This document shows positions 1 through 11,515 of a stretch of DNA of 64,000 nt, piece by piece (the stretch's first letter is position 1; each line of letters begins with the position of its first letter). The DNA comes from Biomphalaria glabrata (lineage: Eukaryota > Mollusca > Gastropoda > Planorbidae). The notes beneath the pieces were generated by a model, which worked only from the letters and a program-made list of their open reading frames with translations, was not told where the DNA came from and did not search any database. The position numbers were made by a program, and so were the translations under genes. Where the stretch lies: the NCBI RefSeq assembly GCF_947242115.1, contig NC_074716.1:9811501-9875500 (forward strand), in the 5' to 3' direction.

Positions 1-679
1 CAATAAAGAGGTTATCCATATATCATATTTTTAGACTTGATTTCATAGTTGAGCTATAGGCTATGTGATAGCCTCACCATTCGGCACATTGATTTCATAG
101 TCTGCATAACCCCTATATAACTTTTTGAGAAAAGCGAAGAAAGTTGATAATTAAATTGATCAAGCATTGCACTAAAGACATAAATTTTTAATATCCTTAA
201 GAAGGTAACTTTAAGAAGTCATATTTTTTCTTACTTATATTAGAAGTTAAAATACAGAATATATTATTTTTTCTAGTTTACAACAGATTAACGGTGAGTA
301 TGATATAGTAAAATTAAAAATTAAAGTTTTTGTTTTCAGTTAATAAAACAATTTACACATTTCAACATGTACTATAGTATCTTTCAAACTTTAAACAATT
401 CAGAAGATTCCCACACCTTTCAGATTACTGGAGGCTTCTATTTTTTTTTTTCTACAAGTTCAAAGTGCAAGAGCTATGTGAGTCTTGGCATATTAGTGTA
501 GTATAGTTTTAATTGTAAGTTTCTATTATCTGCTAGAACTTTTGTTGTACCTTGATGCTCATGGAATGCAAGAAGGAAATGAGAACTCTTGGTGATTCTG
601 GTTTACAGCACTGCAAGTTCAACACCAAAATCCCCAATGTACTCAGTTTATCATTCATCTATAAAAGAATAAGACTCAC

Positions 680-3600
680 TTTTGTTGGGCCATCACATTG
701 TAGTGGGCCATCACATTGTAGTGGGCCATCACATTGTATTTGGTTATCACTTTGCAGTGGGCTATCACTTTGCAGTGAGCTATCACTTTTCAATGGGCTA
801 TCACTTTTCAATGGGCTATCACTTTTCAATGGGCTATCACTTTGCAGAGCACAAGCATCTGAAGATGTAGCACAAGATAATTTCTCTTTTTTCATTAAAA
901 GAAATATATATCAAGATTAGACTAATAATAATTCATAATAATGATATACATAAATTCTTAAGTAGACATTGTAAATAGGTCTACAAACAATTAGCCTCCC
1001 TTAAACAAATCTCAATCATAGCTTCCCTTAAACAAATCTCAATCATAGTACACTATGGAATAGTTACTTTAGGTAGATTACAAGTACACAAGACATCCTG
1101 ATAACTAATGGATTTAATAATATTATAAGCTCATACTAATTCATATGCCTATAAGCTAAATCTTTCCATACATATGTATCGATTGACATAGTTTTTATGG
1201 GTTATTGAATGATTCATGTGCTTTTAAAATAGTTTTTATGGGTTATTGAATGATTCATGTGCTTTTAAAACAGTGGGCCAAGTAATTGTTTATACTAATA
1301 ACATAATGAATGCCAAGGTGAGACGCACTTTAATTAAAATATATAATTAAAATATCTACCTACCTAGATTCCCTGTCCTGTTTAAAGTGTGCAGATGTTT
1401 AAAGATAATATTCTTGAAACTTTCACTGCTACAGTTGACATTTTTACAGAGCATTTTATTTTTGGGCCTCACCAAGTCATATTCCTCAGCTGTTTCATCC
1501 TTGATTAATACTTTCTTTTTGCAGTGTTGGCATTGAATTTCAAGCTCTGGGACTGGAAAATATGCATCAAGTCTATGGCTTAAAAAAATTGTAAGCTTGG
1601 GATTTATGCTTGTAAGGTTTAAAGATAAGAAATAGAATTGCTGCATAAGATTGTGAACAATCAAAAGAAGAACAAAATCTAATGGACCTCTAATGAGTGA
1701 ATAAAAAACAAGGTGGATAGCTAGTAGTGTTGTTCAGCCCTAGCTTCTAAGCAAAAAAACAATAACCCAGATGACCACTGCTCCCTTCTACTTAAGATTT
1801 GTAATGGGAGGTTTATGAGTTTTGGAGAATGGAAATTCTGAATTCTAACCACTGCTGCCTTGCAGCTATACCCAATCACGGGAAAGGCTTCGGGAGTCAA
1901 CACTGAGAAAAATCTGGAGCCTGCAGCCCATAGGCAGTTTCCAGCACCCTGGCAGAGCCTGCAATGCAGTTGAGCCCAAACTGTATTGGTACTTGCCACT
2001 CCTTTGGAGACATCAGCTGTGGGCGAGATCCTTCTAACTACAACTAATGCTCAGGCATTCATCTCATTCCCATGAGATGATCCATAGTCACTTTGTGACT
2101 GAAGGAGGCCATAACATGACTTTTGTATCAGCTAGCAAGACACTGTGGAACAAGTTTATCAAAAGACATGTTGGACTTAGTCCATAGAAATTAACTATCC
2201 TTTTTTTTTAATACTGATCTTAGTACTTAGATAGTAAAAGATCAAATGTGAGCTCCAGTAACAAAGCAAAATGAAATATACTGATAAAACTCAAGTCCAG
2301 CTATTTATACAATTTATTGATGACTGCTGTTTTATTAATGACAAATTAAGTCATCAAATTAATGAATGAAAGGAAAATAAATTAACAGAAAAATACTAGC
2401 TTGAAAAAATATGTTATAATATTTCCAAAACTTACATTCTGACAGAATTTCAAATCCTGCGTAGTGTAGCAAGGTTTTCAGACAACAGAGGTTTGTTTCT
2501 ATGACTTTGTCTAGAACACTGTTGGATAATGTCTCATCTGGAAAAAAGTAAAAGTTCAACAAACATATTAAAATTTGTCAGTTCCAGCAAAAAAGACAAA
2601 ACAAGTATGACTATAATGATAAAATATATATATATATATATATATAAAATAGATTAATTAAAAAAAAGAAGATTTCCTTCACACGTTTTAACAAATATAC
2701 ATAATATCAGTATATTATATATCAGTCAGAGCTACAACTTATATGGCCATTTCAGCATATTAATAAATGATCAAATTTGTTTGACAACCTGACCATGTTT
2801 CTTGTTTGCAAGCAACAATTTTATATGCAAATGAAAACTGCATATATTTTTAATGAGTAGCAGTTGTATCAAAGTTAGATATGTAACTGTGAAAGAGGTT
2901 AGTAGATGTGCCACAAGAGAAGCTGATCAGTCAACTTTAATTTTCAAATAACTCTTTTGAAAATGTCATTCTTCTAATAGTCATTGATAGATTTATATCT
3001 TTATCAGTTTACACATTTAGCTTGTTCTAGATTCAAGTCTAAATATATCAAACTTTTGATTGATTTAAATTTGTTCTAAAGCCAGGCAAAGTTTAATGGT
3101 AATATACTGGACTTTTCTTAAATTTTTTTAAATATTTTCTTTTATCAAATTTAGCAGACTTGCACATTCATCATTCAGTCATCTTGATAGTCCTGGGTTC
3201 ATACTCTACCTGCTGCCATCCCTGTTGTCCTGGGGGGGGAGGTTGGGGCTAGGATGTAAATTATCTTCAACTGTGAAGGCACATCCCAAACATTTTACTA
3301 TCATAATTTTAACAGTATTAATGGCTAATGTGATTCACCTTTCAAGATAACTTTGTTAAGTTTTCATGGTATGGTCTGCAGTCTTTGATTTTTCTTTCTC
3401 TTGTGTTTATCACACACACACACACATTCTTACAATGTGATCTTGACATTCTTATGTATTTTATAAAATAAACCACACCTGTAGTACTGTATGTCATAAT
3501 ATTGACTATTTCTATAATAAGTAAATTGTAGGCTGGTCCTATTCTTGTCAGTGGTAAGGCTGAATGTCTGAAAGGGCTAAACACAAGGTCCCCATCTGGG

Positions 3601-4070
3601 GGAGGAATGTTGGGCCAAGTGGGTGCCCTTGGGGGTTAGCCTGGGCTCAGTTAGGGGGCCCAGATGAAACTTCATAGGGACGAAGGCAGGCAACCATTGA
3701 GAACATGGTTAGGAGTTCATACAGAATTTTAATGTCTTTTTTTTTTATTATACACACCATACAACAACCTTGTTAAGATAGGTTCTAGCATCCTTGAGAC
3801 AGCTTCTCTTTGCACCATCTATTTCATTTAAACGTACAGGTTTCAAAGATAACCAATCTTACTTTTAATTAACAGGCAGGTTATGTAATACTTACACCCA
3901 GTCAATGACACACTGGGGCCTGAAAATTGTATAACATCTTTTACATTCTCTGCTTGTTTATCAGCTGCAATTTGACTTCTCAGTATCAAGCCTTCACCCA
4001 TGCTATCTTGACCACCGCCATCTTCAGCTTTTAACTCTCTTTCAGCTGAACTTTTTGTTGATTTTGACAT
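680..4070 (-). CDS. 5' part of an unrecognised multi-exon gene
   Basis: I do not recognise this protein. The start ATG is at 4070-4068 in context caaaATG. Exon 1 (4070-3896) ends at a consensus gtaagt donor and encodes a charged N-terminus starting MSKSTKSSAERELKAED. A second exon (2537-2436) lies between ttttttccag and gtaagt and continues in frame. A third (1640-1364, acceptor ttatgcag, donor gtaggt) holds a CX2C...CX4C set (QCQHCKK and LCKNVNCSS), possibly zinc-binding. A fourth (858-680, acceptor catcttcag, donor gtgagt) joins the third in phase and encodes about nine hexapeptide repeats of the SDSPLK/SDSPLQ type. Exons 2 and 3 do not join in phase, so an exon between 2435 and 1641 is missing from this model or a different acceptor is used. 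The 3' end lies left of 680, probably outside the window. No function is assigned. Confidence 0.55.
684..847. repeat. 18-bp minisatellite, probably exonic
   Basis: About nine imperfect copies of an 18-bp unit (plus-strand form gtgggccatcacattgta). The unit is a multiple of three and stays open on the minus strand, where it gives a six-residue repeat. A good acceptor and donor bound it, and its phase fits the exon at 1640-1364, so it is probably coding sequence of the minus-strand gene. Confidence 0.75.
1189..1272. repeat. Two-copy tandem duplication, about 41 bp
   Basis: The stretch tagtttttatgggttattga and what follows occurs twice back to back, nearly identical. It lies in the intron after the zinc-ligand exon. 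A similar two-copy duplication of about 29 bp lies at 995-1048. Confidence 0.8.
1700..2170. repeat. Probable interspersed repeat, unclassified
   Basis: This block is richer in GC than its surroundings and sits inside an intron of the minus-strand gene. Its minus strand has a 92-codon open stretch (1999-1721) with no recognisable protein. I judge it an inserted repeat from its composition, but I see no terminal repeats or target duplication. It could hide the missing exon of the surrounding gene. Confidence 0.3.
3180..3305 (+). repeat. SINE family D fragment (tRNA-like head)
   Basis: Shares gtcctgggttcatac...ctgccatccctgttgtcctg...ggttggggctagga with the better copy at 10512-10700. The left part of the tRNA-like head is missing. 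Confidence 0.55.
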
Positions 4071-4307
4071 TTTGATGCTTCAATGAGGGAAAAAAAAAAA
4101 AAAATAGGCCTATTTAAATGCTTATAGTCAGCTTAGATACTAAATCAACATAAAAACTTTGGCTAAAACTCAAGAGTGTCACTCTTGTAGATGAGGTTCC
4201 ACAAATGTTTTTAGTTTTTTACTTGCTGACTCATATCTTATCTTAGAAAATACAGACGTTACTTCAAAAAAGAAGATGCTTATGTGTTACCCATGTCCCA
4301 AGGTCAC

Positions 4308-4764
4308 TGTAAAGTCCCTTTTGTGACTTTTGATTGTGCATACTAATATAGTTAGAATTGCCTCGTTTCATCTGAGTTGTTCTACTTCTTGTAGGGCTAC
4401 AACTTAATAGCACAGCACAATAGAAATGAGTTAACTCCACTGGTAACAGACTTCAGTTTATTATGTACAAATAAATTACACATATGCTGGCTAATTCCAC
4501 CATAAAGAAATAAAGGTGAAATCACATATGATACAATTGAATATTCTAAGTACATCATCAATATCAAGTCTCTAAATCAATCACGGTAGAGATTATTTTA
4601 GCAGAGAAATTACATGTGCCTCTTTACTATGCAGAAGCTCAAAGTTAACTGAGGTTTTCACCTCGTGGTCAGTCACAGACCAATAATTTTCTCGTGAAGA
4701 CGAGATAGTCAGCTGATTATAGATTCACTTCATGTCACAGTGAGTCTCAAACGAGTGTGTGACA
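4308..4764 (-). mobile_element. Solo LTR, 457 bp, 5-bp target duplication
   Basis: The element has TG...CA ends (plus strand tgtaaagtccc to gtgtgtgaca) and lies between direct repeats gtcac (4303-4307 and 4765-4769). On the minus strand an AATAAA signal lies inside it, which is why I give it that orientation. No internal retroelement region is present, so it is a solo LTR fossil. It is younger than the LINE it interrupts. The superfamily is undetermined. Confidence 0.65.
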
Positions 4765-5135
4765 GTCACGCATGCGTTAATGACTTAAATTCTGCCAAGT
4801 CATTGGTTTTCCTGGCTGATTCAGGCAACCCATTCCATGCTCTAATAGCACTAATAAAGAAGAAGCATTAGTACAAATGTGTTCTAGTTTCGCATATGGA
4901 ACAAATAATGTGCCTTTATCTTTGTCTCTTTCAAAGTATTTGATTAGTTTTTGGTCTTGTTATAGAATATTATGGTTCTGTGTTTTATGTATAATTGCTA
5001 CTTTACTTTTAAGTCTTCCACCCTGAATGGTATCTGAATTTAGTGATTTTACTGTAGGTGTTACTCTAATCAAATTTGAATATTCATTTGTTATGTATCT
5101 CATAGCTCTATTTTGTGTCTCTTTCGGTTTCTTAA

Positions 5136-5576
5136 CTCTTTCAGTGCGACAATACTCACATGGAGTAACTTCGCTAGCACTGGTGAGGCAGCAATATTAC
5201 TCTCAATATTACTCTCATGCGAGTAACTTGGTATATAATATTTAATTATCTTTTTAATGTTAAACTTTATAATTCGCTCTTGTTTTATTATTATCCTGAT
5301 TAAAGAGTGATTGTTTACTGTTTTGTTATATATATATATATGGATGCAGGATTAACACACACAAAAAAAGACTACATTGTATAGTTAGTGGTTCCTCTTT
5401 ATTTTTGTTTACTTTGTGAGACCTGAAAAAATGAAAATCATACTATTTCCTAGTGCATTTGTTCACTTTTATCAAATCTAAAGTAATTAAATGTGTTTAG
5501 TTTTGTTGAAGATTGCTGTTTCTGAGTCCCAGAAAACTCCATTTTTTTTCAATTGAAATAATTTGCACTGAAAGAG
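5136..5576. mobile_element. TTAA-flanked MITE (piggyBac-like) nested in a LINE
   Basis: A 441-bp element with perfect 12-bp inverted ends CTCTTTCAGTGC / GCACTGAAAGAG. It is flanked by TTAA on both sides (5132-5135 and 5577-5580). The related LINE copy at 30211-30240 reads tgtttcTTAAtgttttttt across the same point and so is the empty site. TTAA duplication is the hallmark of piggyBac. There is no transposase ORF, so it is non-autonomous. Confidence 0.85.
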
Positions 5577-5725
5577 TTAATGTTTTCTTGAGTTGAGGGG
5601 TCCCAAATAGAGGACGCATTTTCTATTATTGGCCTCACCAAGGCTAAATAACATTTAGTTTAAAAAATGTAATGTTCTTATTATTTGATTTATAGAAATA
5701 TGTTTTATAATAAGCTCTAATGGGA

Positions 5726-5800
5726 TGGCTGCCTGGTCATGTGGGTTGCGCGCTGAACTGTTGTTTGGATTTATTGATGGTCCCGAGCTTAAATTGGTTT
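5726..5800 (+). repeat. SINE family D head fragment
   Basis: The tRNA-like head (gctgcctggtcatgtgg...gatggtcccgagctt) matches the head at 10512. The body is missing. Plus-strand LINE tail debris ending in (ATT)n follows at 5925-5980. Confidence 0.5.
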
Positions 5801-5984
5801 GTTTTTTTAATATTATAATAATATCTTGGCATTCTTGGCTATAACCTATCCTATAATAAACTAATAGAATAAATAATATCTTGGTCTTGGTAATATCCTA
5901 TTTATTTCAGCTCATTTATTAAGACAAATTTCCTTACGGCCTTACGGATAATGGGCCTAAAGATTATTATTATTATTATTAGAT

Positions 5985-6510
5985 GACTCTAGAAGATCTA
6001 AACATAATCTAGATCTAGATGGGTTATATTTATATTATTATTATTATATGATCTAAATAATAAAATATAGATTTAGAATTGATTAGATAATAGATTTATA
6101 ATTATATCTATTAACTATTTTTTTTATTGATATGAATTATGATTATCTAGATCTAATACTTACTATAATATAATAATAATAATAGTAAATTACAAAATAC
6201 TTACAACTTAGCCTACTTAGTTAACTTAGCTAAGTTAGATCTAGAGTGTAGTCAGTGTAGATCAAAATTGACTTAATTTCTTAAACCACTGCATTAAAAT
6301 TAAAAATAGTACTAGATCTAGATATCTAGATTTAGATCTGACTAAAGTGTCAATGGCTTCAGAATTAGATCTCTACATAGATATAGATTTAGATCTAGTA
6401 GATATTCAAGTATTGCTAGATGATCAACTGCGATTTATTTATACATGCTTAGTAATTTCCGTTTTCTTATCTGCTATTCTTAGAAAACGAAAGTGAAACA
6501 ACTATGAATG
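5985..6510. other. AT-rich spacer rich in AGATCTAGAT motifs
   Basis: Low-complexity, AT-rich sequence with many copies of tagatctagat and short TTA/ATT runs. No gene or bounded element was seen. Confidence 0.6.
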
Positions 6511-6515
6511 TGATC

Positions 6516-6600
6516 ATCAGTGATTCTCAAACTGTGATATACGGATCCCAAGGGGTCGTCGAGACGACCTTAATGGGTCCAAAGAAATTTGAGAAATGTT
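6516..6600. repeat. hAT-MITE fragment
   Basis: Begins with cagtgattctcaaactg, the usual hAT-type terminus, and ends near tttgagaaatg. I cannot confirm a target duplication. Confidence 0.4.
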
Positions 6601-6919
6601 TAAAATTAATATAATTTTTCACTAAAAGTCATTTTATTCGATCGGATAATTTAATAAAAATCAACTCGCCCAACATTACCGTTTTGTCTATTAGCTTACG
6701 CACAATTCTATGTCGACCTAATAGGCAAACTACGGTCGTGGGCCAATTCCGGCCCACCGAAAGGCTTAATTCGGCACGCCACCGGTTTTGTAATAGTAAT
6801 GATAAAAAAATCTAAAAAATACTTTTCAATGCTAATTTTAATTTCTATGATTCACTTCAAATGGTACTTCAATTAGTAGAGTTTCATTGAAAGCCTATAT
6901 AGGCCTACTAAATTTTGGT

Positions 6920-7140
6920 GTATATTTTTAGGACGCCCCAAGTCCACCAAACTCTAATGGGCACCTGTTCTGCTAGGCACATGTCACCCTGGTTAACCGT
7001 ATGATACAGAAATTTTAAATTATCCTTTAAATAATCTGCCCCATACATCGCAAAGTCTAAGAGGAACCCCCCCCCCCCCACCCAAAAAAAAAAAAATCTA
7101 CTTATCGTAATCATGGTAAACCAGCAACACAGAATAAAAC
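6920..7140 (+). repeat. SINE family A, degraded copy
   Basis: Contains ttaggacgccccaagtccac and taatgggcacct, matching the body of family A. The tRNA head is missing and the body is interrupted by poly-C/poly-A (7066-7096). Confidence 0.45.
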
Positions 7141-7199
7141 GCAAAATACCTAGGTTTTATAATAAATGAAAAACTGTCATGAAGTCCTCATAGGATATT

Positions 7200-7745
7200 G
7201 ATGAAACTATCCAACAATAAAAAAAGTATTATGGTTTATTAAAATAAATTTCTATAAATCAAATAAGAACATAAAACTAAAATGTTATTTAAAATCTTGG
7301 TTAGGCCAATAAAAGAATATGTATCCTCTGTTTTGGACCCCTCAACTCAAGAAAACATTAAAAAAAACTGGAACAGAAGTGAGATTCATAACACGAATAT
7401 TTACATTTGACTAGAGTTACACCCTTAGTAAAATCACTAAAGCCTTCAGGAGAGAAGGCTTAAAAGTAAAGTAGCAATTATACATAAAACACCGAATCTT
7501 GAAATACATAAACAAAACCTAATAAAATACTCGGAGACACAAAGATAGAGGCACATTTCTTGTTCCATTTGCTAGGATAAATTAATACAAATGCTCCTAT
7601 TTCCCTAGTGCTATTAGAGCATGGAATAGGTTGCCTGAGTCAGCCAGGAATACCAATGACTTGTCAGAATTTAAGTCTTTTTTTTTTTTTTTGAAGTAAC
7701 GTCAGTATTTTATTAGATAAGATAATATAAGATAAGATAAAAAGT
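7200..7745 (+). mobile_element. LINE 3' end (family 1)
   Basis: A decayed C-terminal reverse-transcriptase region starts near gttaggccaataaaagaata, with residues like EYVSSVWDPSTQENIKK recognisable. It runs through gagcatggaataggttgcctg (the family's R-A-WN-LP motif) to a 3' UTR with gaagtaacgtcagtatttta and the tail ataagataa. Several stops and frameshifts are present and no product is expected. Confidence 0.7.
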
Positions 7746-7899
7746 GTTCTCAAAAAATTCAACGCATCTGCAACTACCTGAATTACAAATTTCGTCCAAT
7801 AACTTTACCATTTACAACATGCATGATGCAGTGTAAAACCAAAAGTGGAGTAGAAGCAGATTGCGACAATTGCAGTCCCCAACACCATCCAAAGTGGTC

Positions 7900-8400
7900 A
7901 TGGACAGTTAGATCGTCTAAGAGCTGAGCCGAAGGCTTTTCGAGCTCTAAGTTTGAAAAAAAAAACCTGTTTCAGCGTCCAACAGTAAAAAAACAAAACC
8001 TGTCTGAACCACCGTTCTGTCTGGAAGAGACCCAAGTCAATGCCTATGTAAAGCATTGCTATTTCCGATGATTCTGGCCCCCCGGGCGCATGGTCTAGAC
8101 ATAGCTTGGTGCAACATAGGAAAATGGCGAAGGTCCCCGGTGCACTCGGCCTTTGGCCAAGTCTAGCCCATTCCGTTGAGGAACGGCGCATGAATTATCG
8201 ACAGGACCGTGAGGGGTCTCTTTCAACTCCGCTCTCGCATACCCGTGGTTACCCCCACGGGGGTTTTGTTTTGCTATTCATTTAGCCTAACCACTTCCTC
8301 TAATGGTCGTTTCCATACGAGCGCCACGTTGAGGCAGAATAGCGTGCTCGCGCCTTCTATACCTAAAACGCAGCTTGTTCTTCACAAGTTTCCAAAGTAC
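7900..8400. other. GC-rich island of unknown nature
   Basis: Clearly GC-richer than the flanks. Both strands have open stretches (97 codons on the minus strand at 8191-7898) with no recognised domain. It could be a conserved interspersed repeat or a remnant exon. Nothing in it decides between these. Confidence 0.35.
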
Positions 8401-8432
8401 TATTTCATAACTCTTAAACATATCTAAAATAA

Positions 8433-9170
8433 ATTACCCCACTCTGAAAACACAATTTATGGGGCAGATAATCCAAAGCTCATTTGTTTCTATGTCGACG
8501 GTTAACGAGGGTGTGTCAATGATCGTTGAATGGTGTAACTTTGTAGAATGCGAATGTCGTGTAATACTGGGTTCTTGCTTCCTGAAGTACTCTAGACACG
8601 TGACAAGACAAACACTATACGACTGACACAAGTCCGTTCAGCAGACAACATGAAGTTTATTTTACTAAAATAATAATATACTGCACTCCTTGTTAGTGCT
8701 ACAAGTCAAGAAATAATAATCCTATCCGCATAACAGCGGTATCAAAAGTATCCAATACGTTAACAACAAATCACGTCCGCATCTCAGCGGGTAACACTGT
8801 GCAGAAATATAGATCAACTAATACATGTCTCAAAAGACCACTGGCAACAACTGCCCACAAGTTACTTTCTAACTGAAATTACTACAGACTTTTCTAAGTC
8901 GCTACTGTCCATCCCGGACTAAAATATACTTGACCACTCGGTCCAAAGAATACCACTTGTCTTAACTAACTTGACTTCACTTGTCTGCTTGACTTGACTG
9001 ACTGACCTCTAAGTCTAACTTTATTCATTCTACTTCCTGTTTTCTACATCAGGAATTCCACGTGTCTTTAAAACTATTAACATGACGTGAACTTTAGATC
9101 ATGCAATGTCAACTAAGACTGTGACAGGGTGGCATATGGCCAGCATGATGAGCAACCGCCTTTACTTTCC
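8433..9170 (-). repeat. SINE family A, split by an LTR
   Basis: The left part (8433-8508, ending at gttaacgag) and the right part (from 9127, gggtggcatatggccagca) are the two halves of one truncated SINE body. Rejoined at the 5-bp duplication gggtg they match other family A copies. Confidence 0.65.
8514..9126. mobile_element. Solo LTR, 613 bp, 5-bp target duplication
   Basis: Runs from tgtcaatgatcg to actgtgaca between direct repeats gggtg (8509-8513 and 9127-9131), inserted in a SINE. TG...CA ends and a 5-bp duplication are typical of LTR retroelements. An AATAAA reads on the minus strand near 8660, so it is probably in minus orientation, like the LTR at 4308. No internal region remains. 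It is a fossil younger than the SINE. Confidence 0.65.
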
Positions 9171-9185
9171 GCAACTTAAGTTTAC

Positions 9186-10060
9186 ATTAATTCAAATGGT
9201 TTTAGATTGTTGGTCAAAAATAATTTTTTTGTACAACTGTATTGCTAAGTTATGTAAGTTCTGTCATACTAACTACTATATTTACAAAAACAATGTTTAC
9301 ATTTTTTTAAAGAAAAAAAAATCTATTTACAATGCATATAATTGGAACATAATTTAAAACAATAATTAATAAGTAGTTTTTCATATTATCGCGTGAACTG
9401 CAGAGCCGCCAAATTGACATGGAACACTAAACTAAAGGATATTTTTTTTTACGGAAATATTGTTTTCTTGAGGCTTTGAATAAGATATTGACCCTTTACA
9501 AAACAATTAGATCAATCAGATCTTATGTTATCTTATATAATACAGACGTTACTTTAAAATAAGAAGATGATTACGTCCTACACTTCAAGCATTCAGTCAT
9601 GTATATTAACCAATGACCTAAATTCTGCCAAGTCACTGGTTTTCCTGGCTAGTTCAGGCAACCCATTCCATGCTCTAATACCACTAGGGAAGAAAGAGCA
9701 TTTGTACAAATTTGTCCTAGCATATGGGACGAGGAATGTGCCTTTATCTTTCTGTCTGAGTATTTTTTTTTTGAGTATAACACATCAGTTAGGTCAGTAC
9801 AGGTTCACATCTAACTTCACATTCACTTTCACCTATCCCTTGGTCTGCTGGACCGTTGGAGCACCACATAGGATCTTTAAACCTTATTTCTCCATTCTTC
9901 ACTGTCATTTTCCTTTGATAGAATTTCATTCTGATATTTTTTCTGAAAATATTGAAACCTACCTTTTTACCTGTCTGGGTGGACCACTTCGGGGAATTTT
10001 GAGTTTGTGTTTCCACACAAACTGTCTTTGTAACTTTTTTTTTTCGGCAAGCCACATGGA
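9186..10060 (-). mobile_element. RTE-like LINE 3' end, split by another LINE tail
   Basis: Two parts, 9186-9515 and 9785-10060, are continuous in the related copy at 48715-49330. Here they are separated by a family 1 LINE tail (9520-9780). The right part contains, on the minus strand, a decayed coding end matching the 'acagatcgtgtgtggtgcc' region of the LINE at 10985-11515. Confidence 0.6.
9520..9780 (-). mobile_element. LINE 3' tail (family 1), nested
   Basis: Contains ttatcttatataatacagacgtt at its left, then the 3' UTR and the end of the coding region (gcatttgtacaaatttgtcctagc), all on the minus strand. It was inserted into an older LINE copy whose empty counterpart is near 49058. Confidence 0.7.
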
Positions 10061-10511
10061 AACTTGTACGTGACCCGCGAGACTCTCTCTGACGACCTCT
10101 AATATAGACTAATATCTGTAGGGATAACAGACCGGTTAAGTATTTGTCCACCTACTTAACGTAGCTTAAATCCTAGATTTAAACTCTCTCTCTCTTTATA
10201 ATAGTTATTATGCTAGGAATCTTTCAAGATACAATTTTTTTCAACACATTTGCACATTTAGCCTCAATAACTAATGGGAAATTTCTGCAAACTTTTTTTT
10301 TTTGAAAAGTGTTTAATATCGGTCTTAAAAAAACTTTTGAAAGGAAATCGGATTTGTTTCAATGACTATCTCATCGAAATGTAAACCTTCCAATTTTGAT
10401 CTGGAGTCTAGATTCATAACACTTATTAGCCTACAGCCTAACTCTGTTAAGGGGTACTTTTTTTTACAGGTAGATATGTTTATATATATATATATATACG
10501 ATCTAGATCTA

Positions 10512-10700
10512 GATGGTTGCCTGGCCGTGCGGTAAGCGAGCTTGACTGTCGTTCGATCGTCTCGCGATGGTCCTGGGCTCATACCCTGCCCATTTCCATC
10601 CCATGTTGCCTTGCGGGAGGTTTGGACTAGGAAGTAGATTATTTTCAGCTCTGAAAGATCATCTGAAACGTAAAACATTTTACAAAAATTAACAAACATT
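10512..10700 (+). repeat. SINE family D, best copy
   Basis: A tRNA-like head (ggttgcctggccgtgcggtaagcg...gatggtcctgggctcataccctgcc) is followed by a body (ggaggtttggactaggaagtagatt) and a cattttacaaaaa tail. It lies inside a 205-codon minus-strand open stretch (10942-10325), which I therefore do not call a gene. Confidence 0.6.
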
Positions 10701-10984
10701 AATAGGTCATTATACGAGTTTAAAAATAAAAGAAATGATTGATGTGTGTGTATCCAGTCACTCCTGTGTACAAAATTAGAAACTATTGATAAGAAAAATA
10801 TTTTAATGGAACCGAGCTTCGAGATTCTTTCGCATTTAGCACAAGGTAATTTGTAATTAATTAGTTGGCACCAGTGACCTTTCAATACGTGAAATGACCC
10901 AATCGTCCTCTTTTTAATTTCATCTTTTTCTGTTGCTTTCATTATATTGCCACTAATTAATTATAGGCCTAATAAAGTTTCCTT

Positions 10985-11515
10985 TTCAGACTTGCGACCT
11001 TCAGGGCTTAGCCCTCGACACTAAAATCAGACTGATGCGCTGTATGGTCACGGCCAAATTCTTATACGCTTGCGAATCTTGGACGCTGACCACAGATCTC
11101 GAGAAGAGGATCCTAGCAATGGAACTAAGATGCTACAGAAAGATCCTAAAGATCACTTACAAAGATCACATCACAATGAAGAAATTAAAGGCAGGATTAA
11201 TACAGCAATTGAACCCCACGATGACATGCTAACCACTGTCAAAAAACGCAAACTTATACTCTATCGCCACATCACAAGGATCTCAGGGTTCGCATAGACC
11301 TTCATTCAGGGCACAGTATCAGCAAAAAGTAGAGGCAGACAGAGAAAGCGATGGGAAGACAACATAATAGAATGGACCGGTCTGTCACTGTATGAAACTC
11401 TATCCAAAAAGACAGAGAGGAATGGAGAAAGACGGTCAACAGATCGTGTGTGGTGCCCCAAAGGTTCAACATACTATGACATAGGGGACGTGAAGAGGGC
11501 AGATTGAAGTAAAGG
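10985..11515 (+). mobile_element. RTE-like LINE, C-terminal RT fragment
   Basis: Translates as the C-terminal end of an endonuclease-reverse transcriptase polyprotein. Recognisable parts are FLYACESWTLTTDLEKRI, ELRCYRKILKITYKDH, then in another frame TVKKRKLILYRHITRISG, then RGRQRKRWEDNIIEWTGL. At least one frameshift and a stop separate these pieces, so it is dead. Related ends lie at 9186-10060, 48715-49330 and at the right edge of the window. Confidence 0.8.

Larger units (their letters stand above)
4222..5720 (-). mobile_element. LINE 3' end (family 1), interrupted by two insertions
   Basis: Minus-strand copy of the end of a Jockey/CR1-like LINE. Going left it has the C-terminal reverse-transcriptase ORF region, then a 3' UTR with an acgtctgtatt-type motif and a terminal ATAAGATA-type tail near 4222. 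It is broken by a solo LTR (4308-4764) and by a TTAA-flanked MITE (5136-5576). Other copies lie at 7200-7745, 9520-9780, 29826-30255, 37660-38130 and 46340-46472. The coding part is decayed. Confidence 0.7.

Noticed and set aside
9567-10151. Overlapping frames of 168 and 120 codons on opposite strands
   Set aside because: They cover two nested LINE ends. The minus frame holds a recognisable LINE C-terminal scrap, not a host gene.
10325-10942. A 205-codon minus-strand frame
   Set aside because: It runs through a tRNA-derived SINE (10512-10700) and shows no domain; the length is chance in AT-rich DNA.
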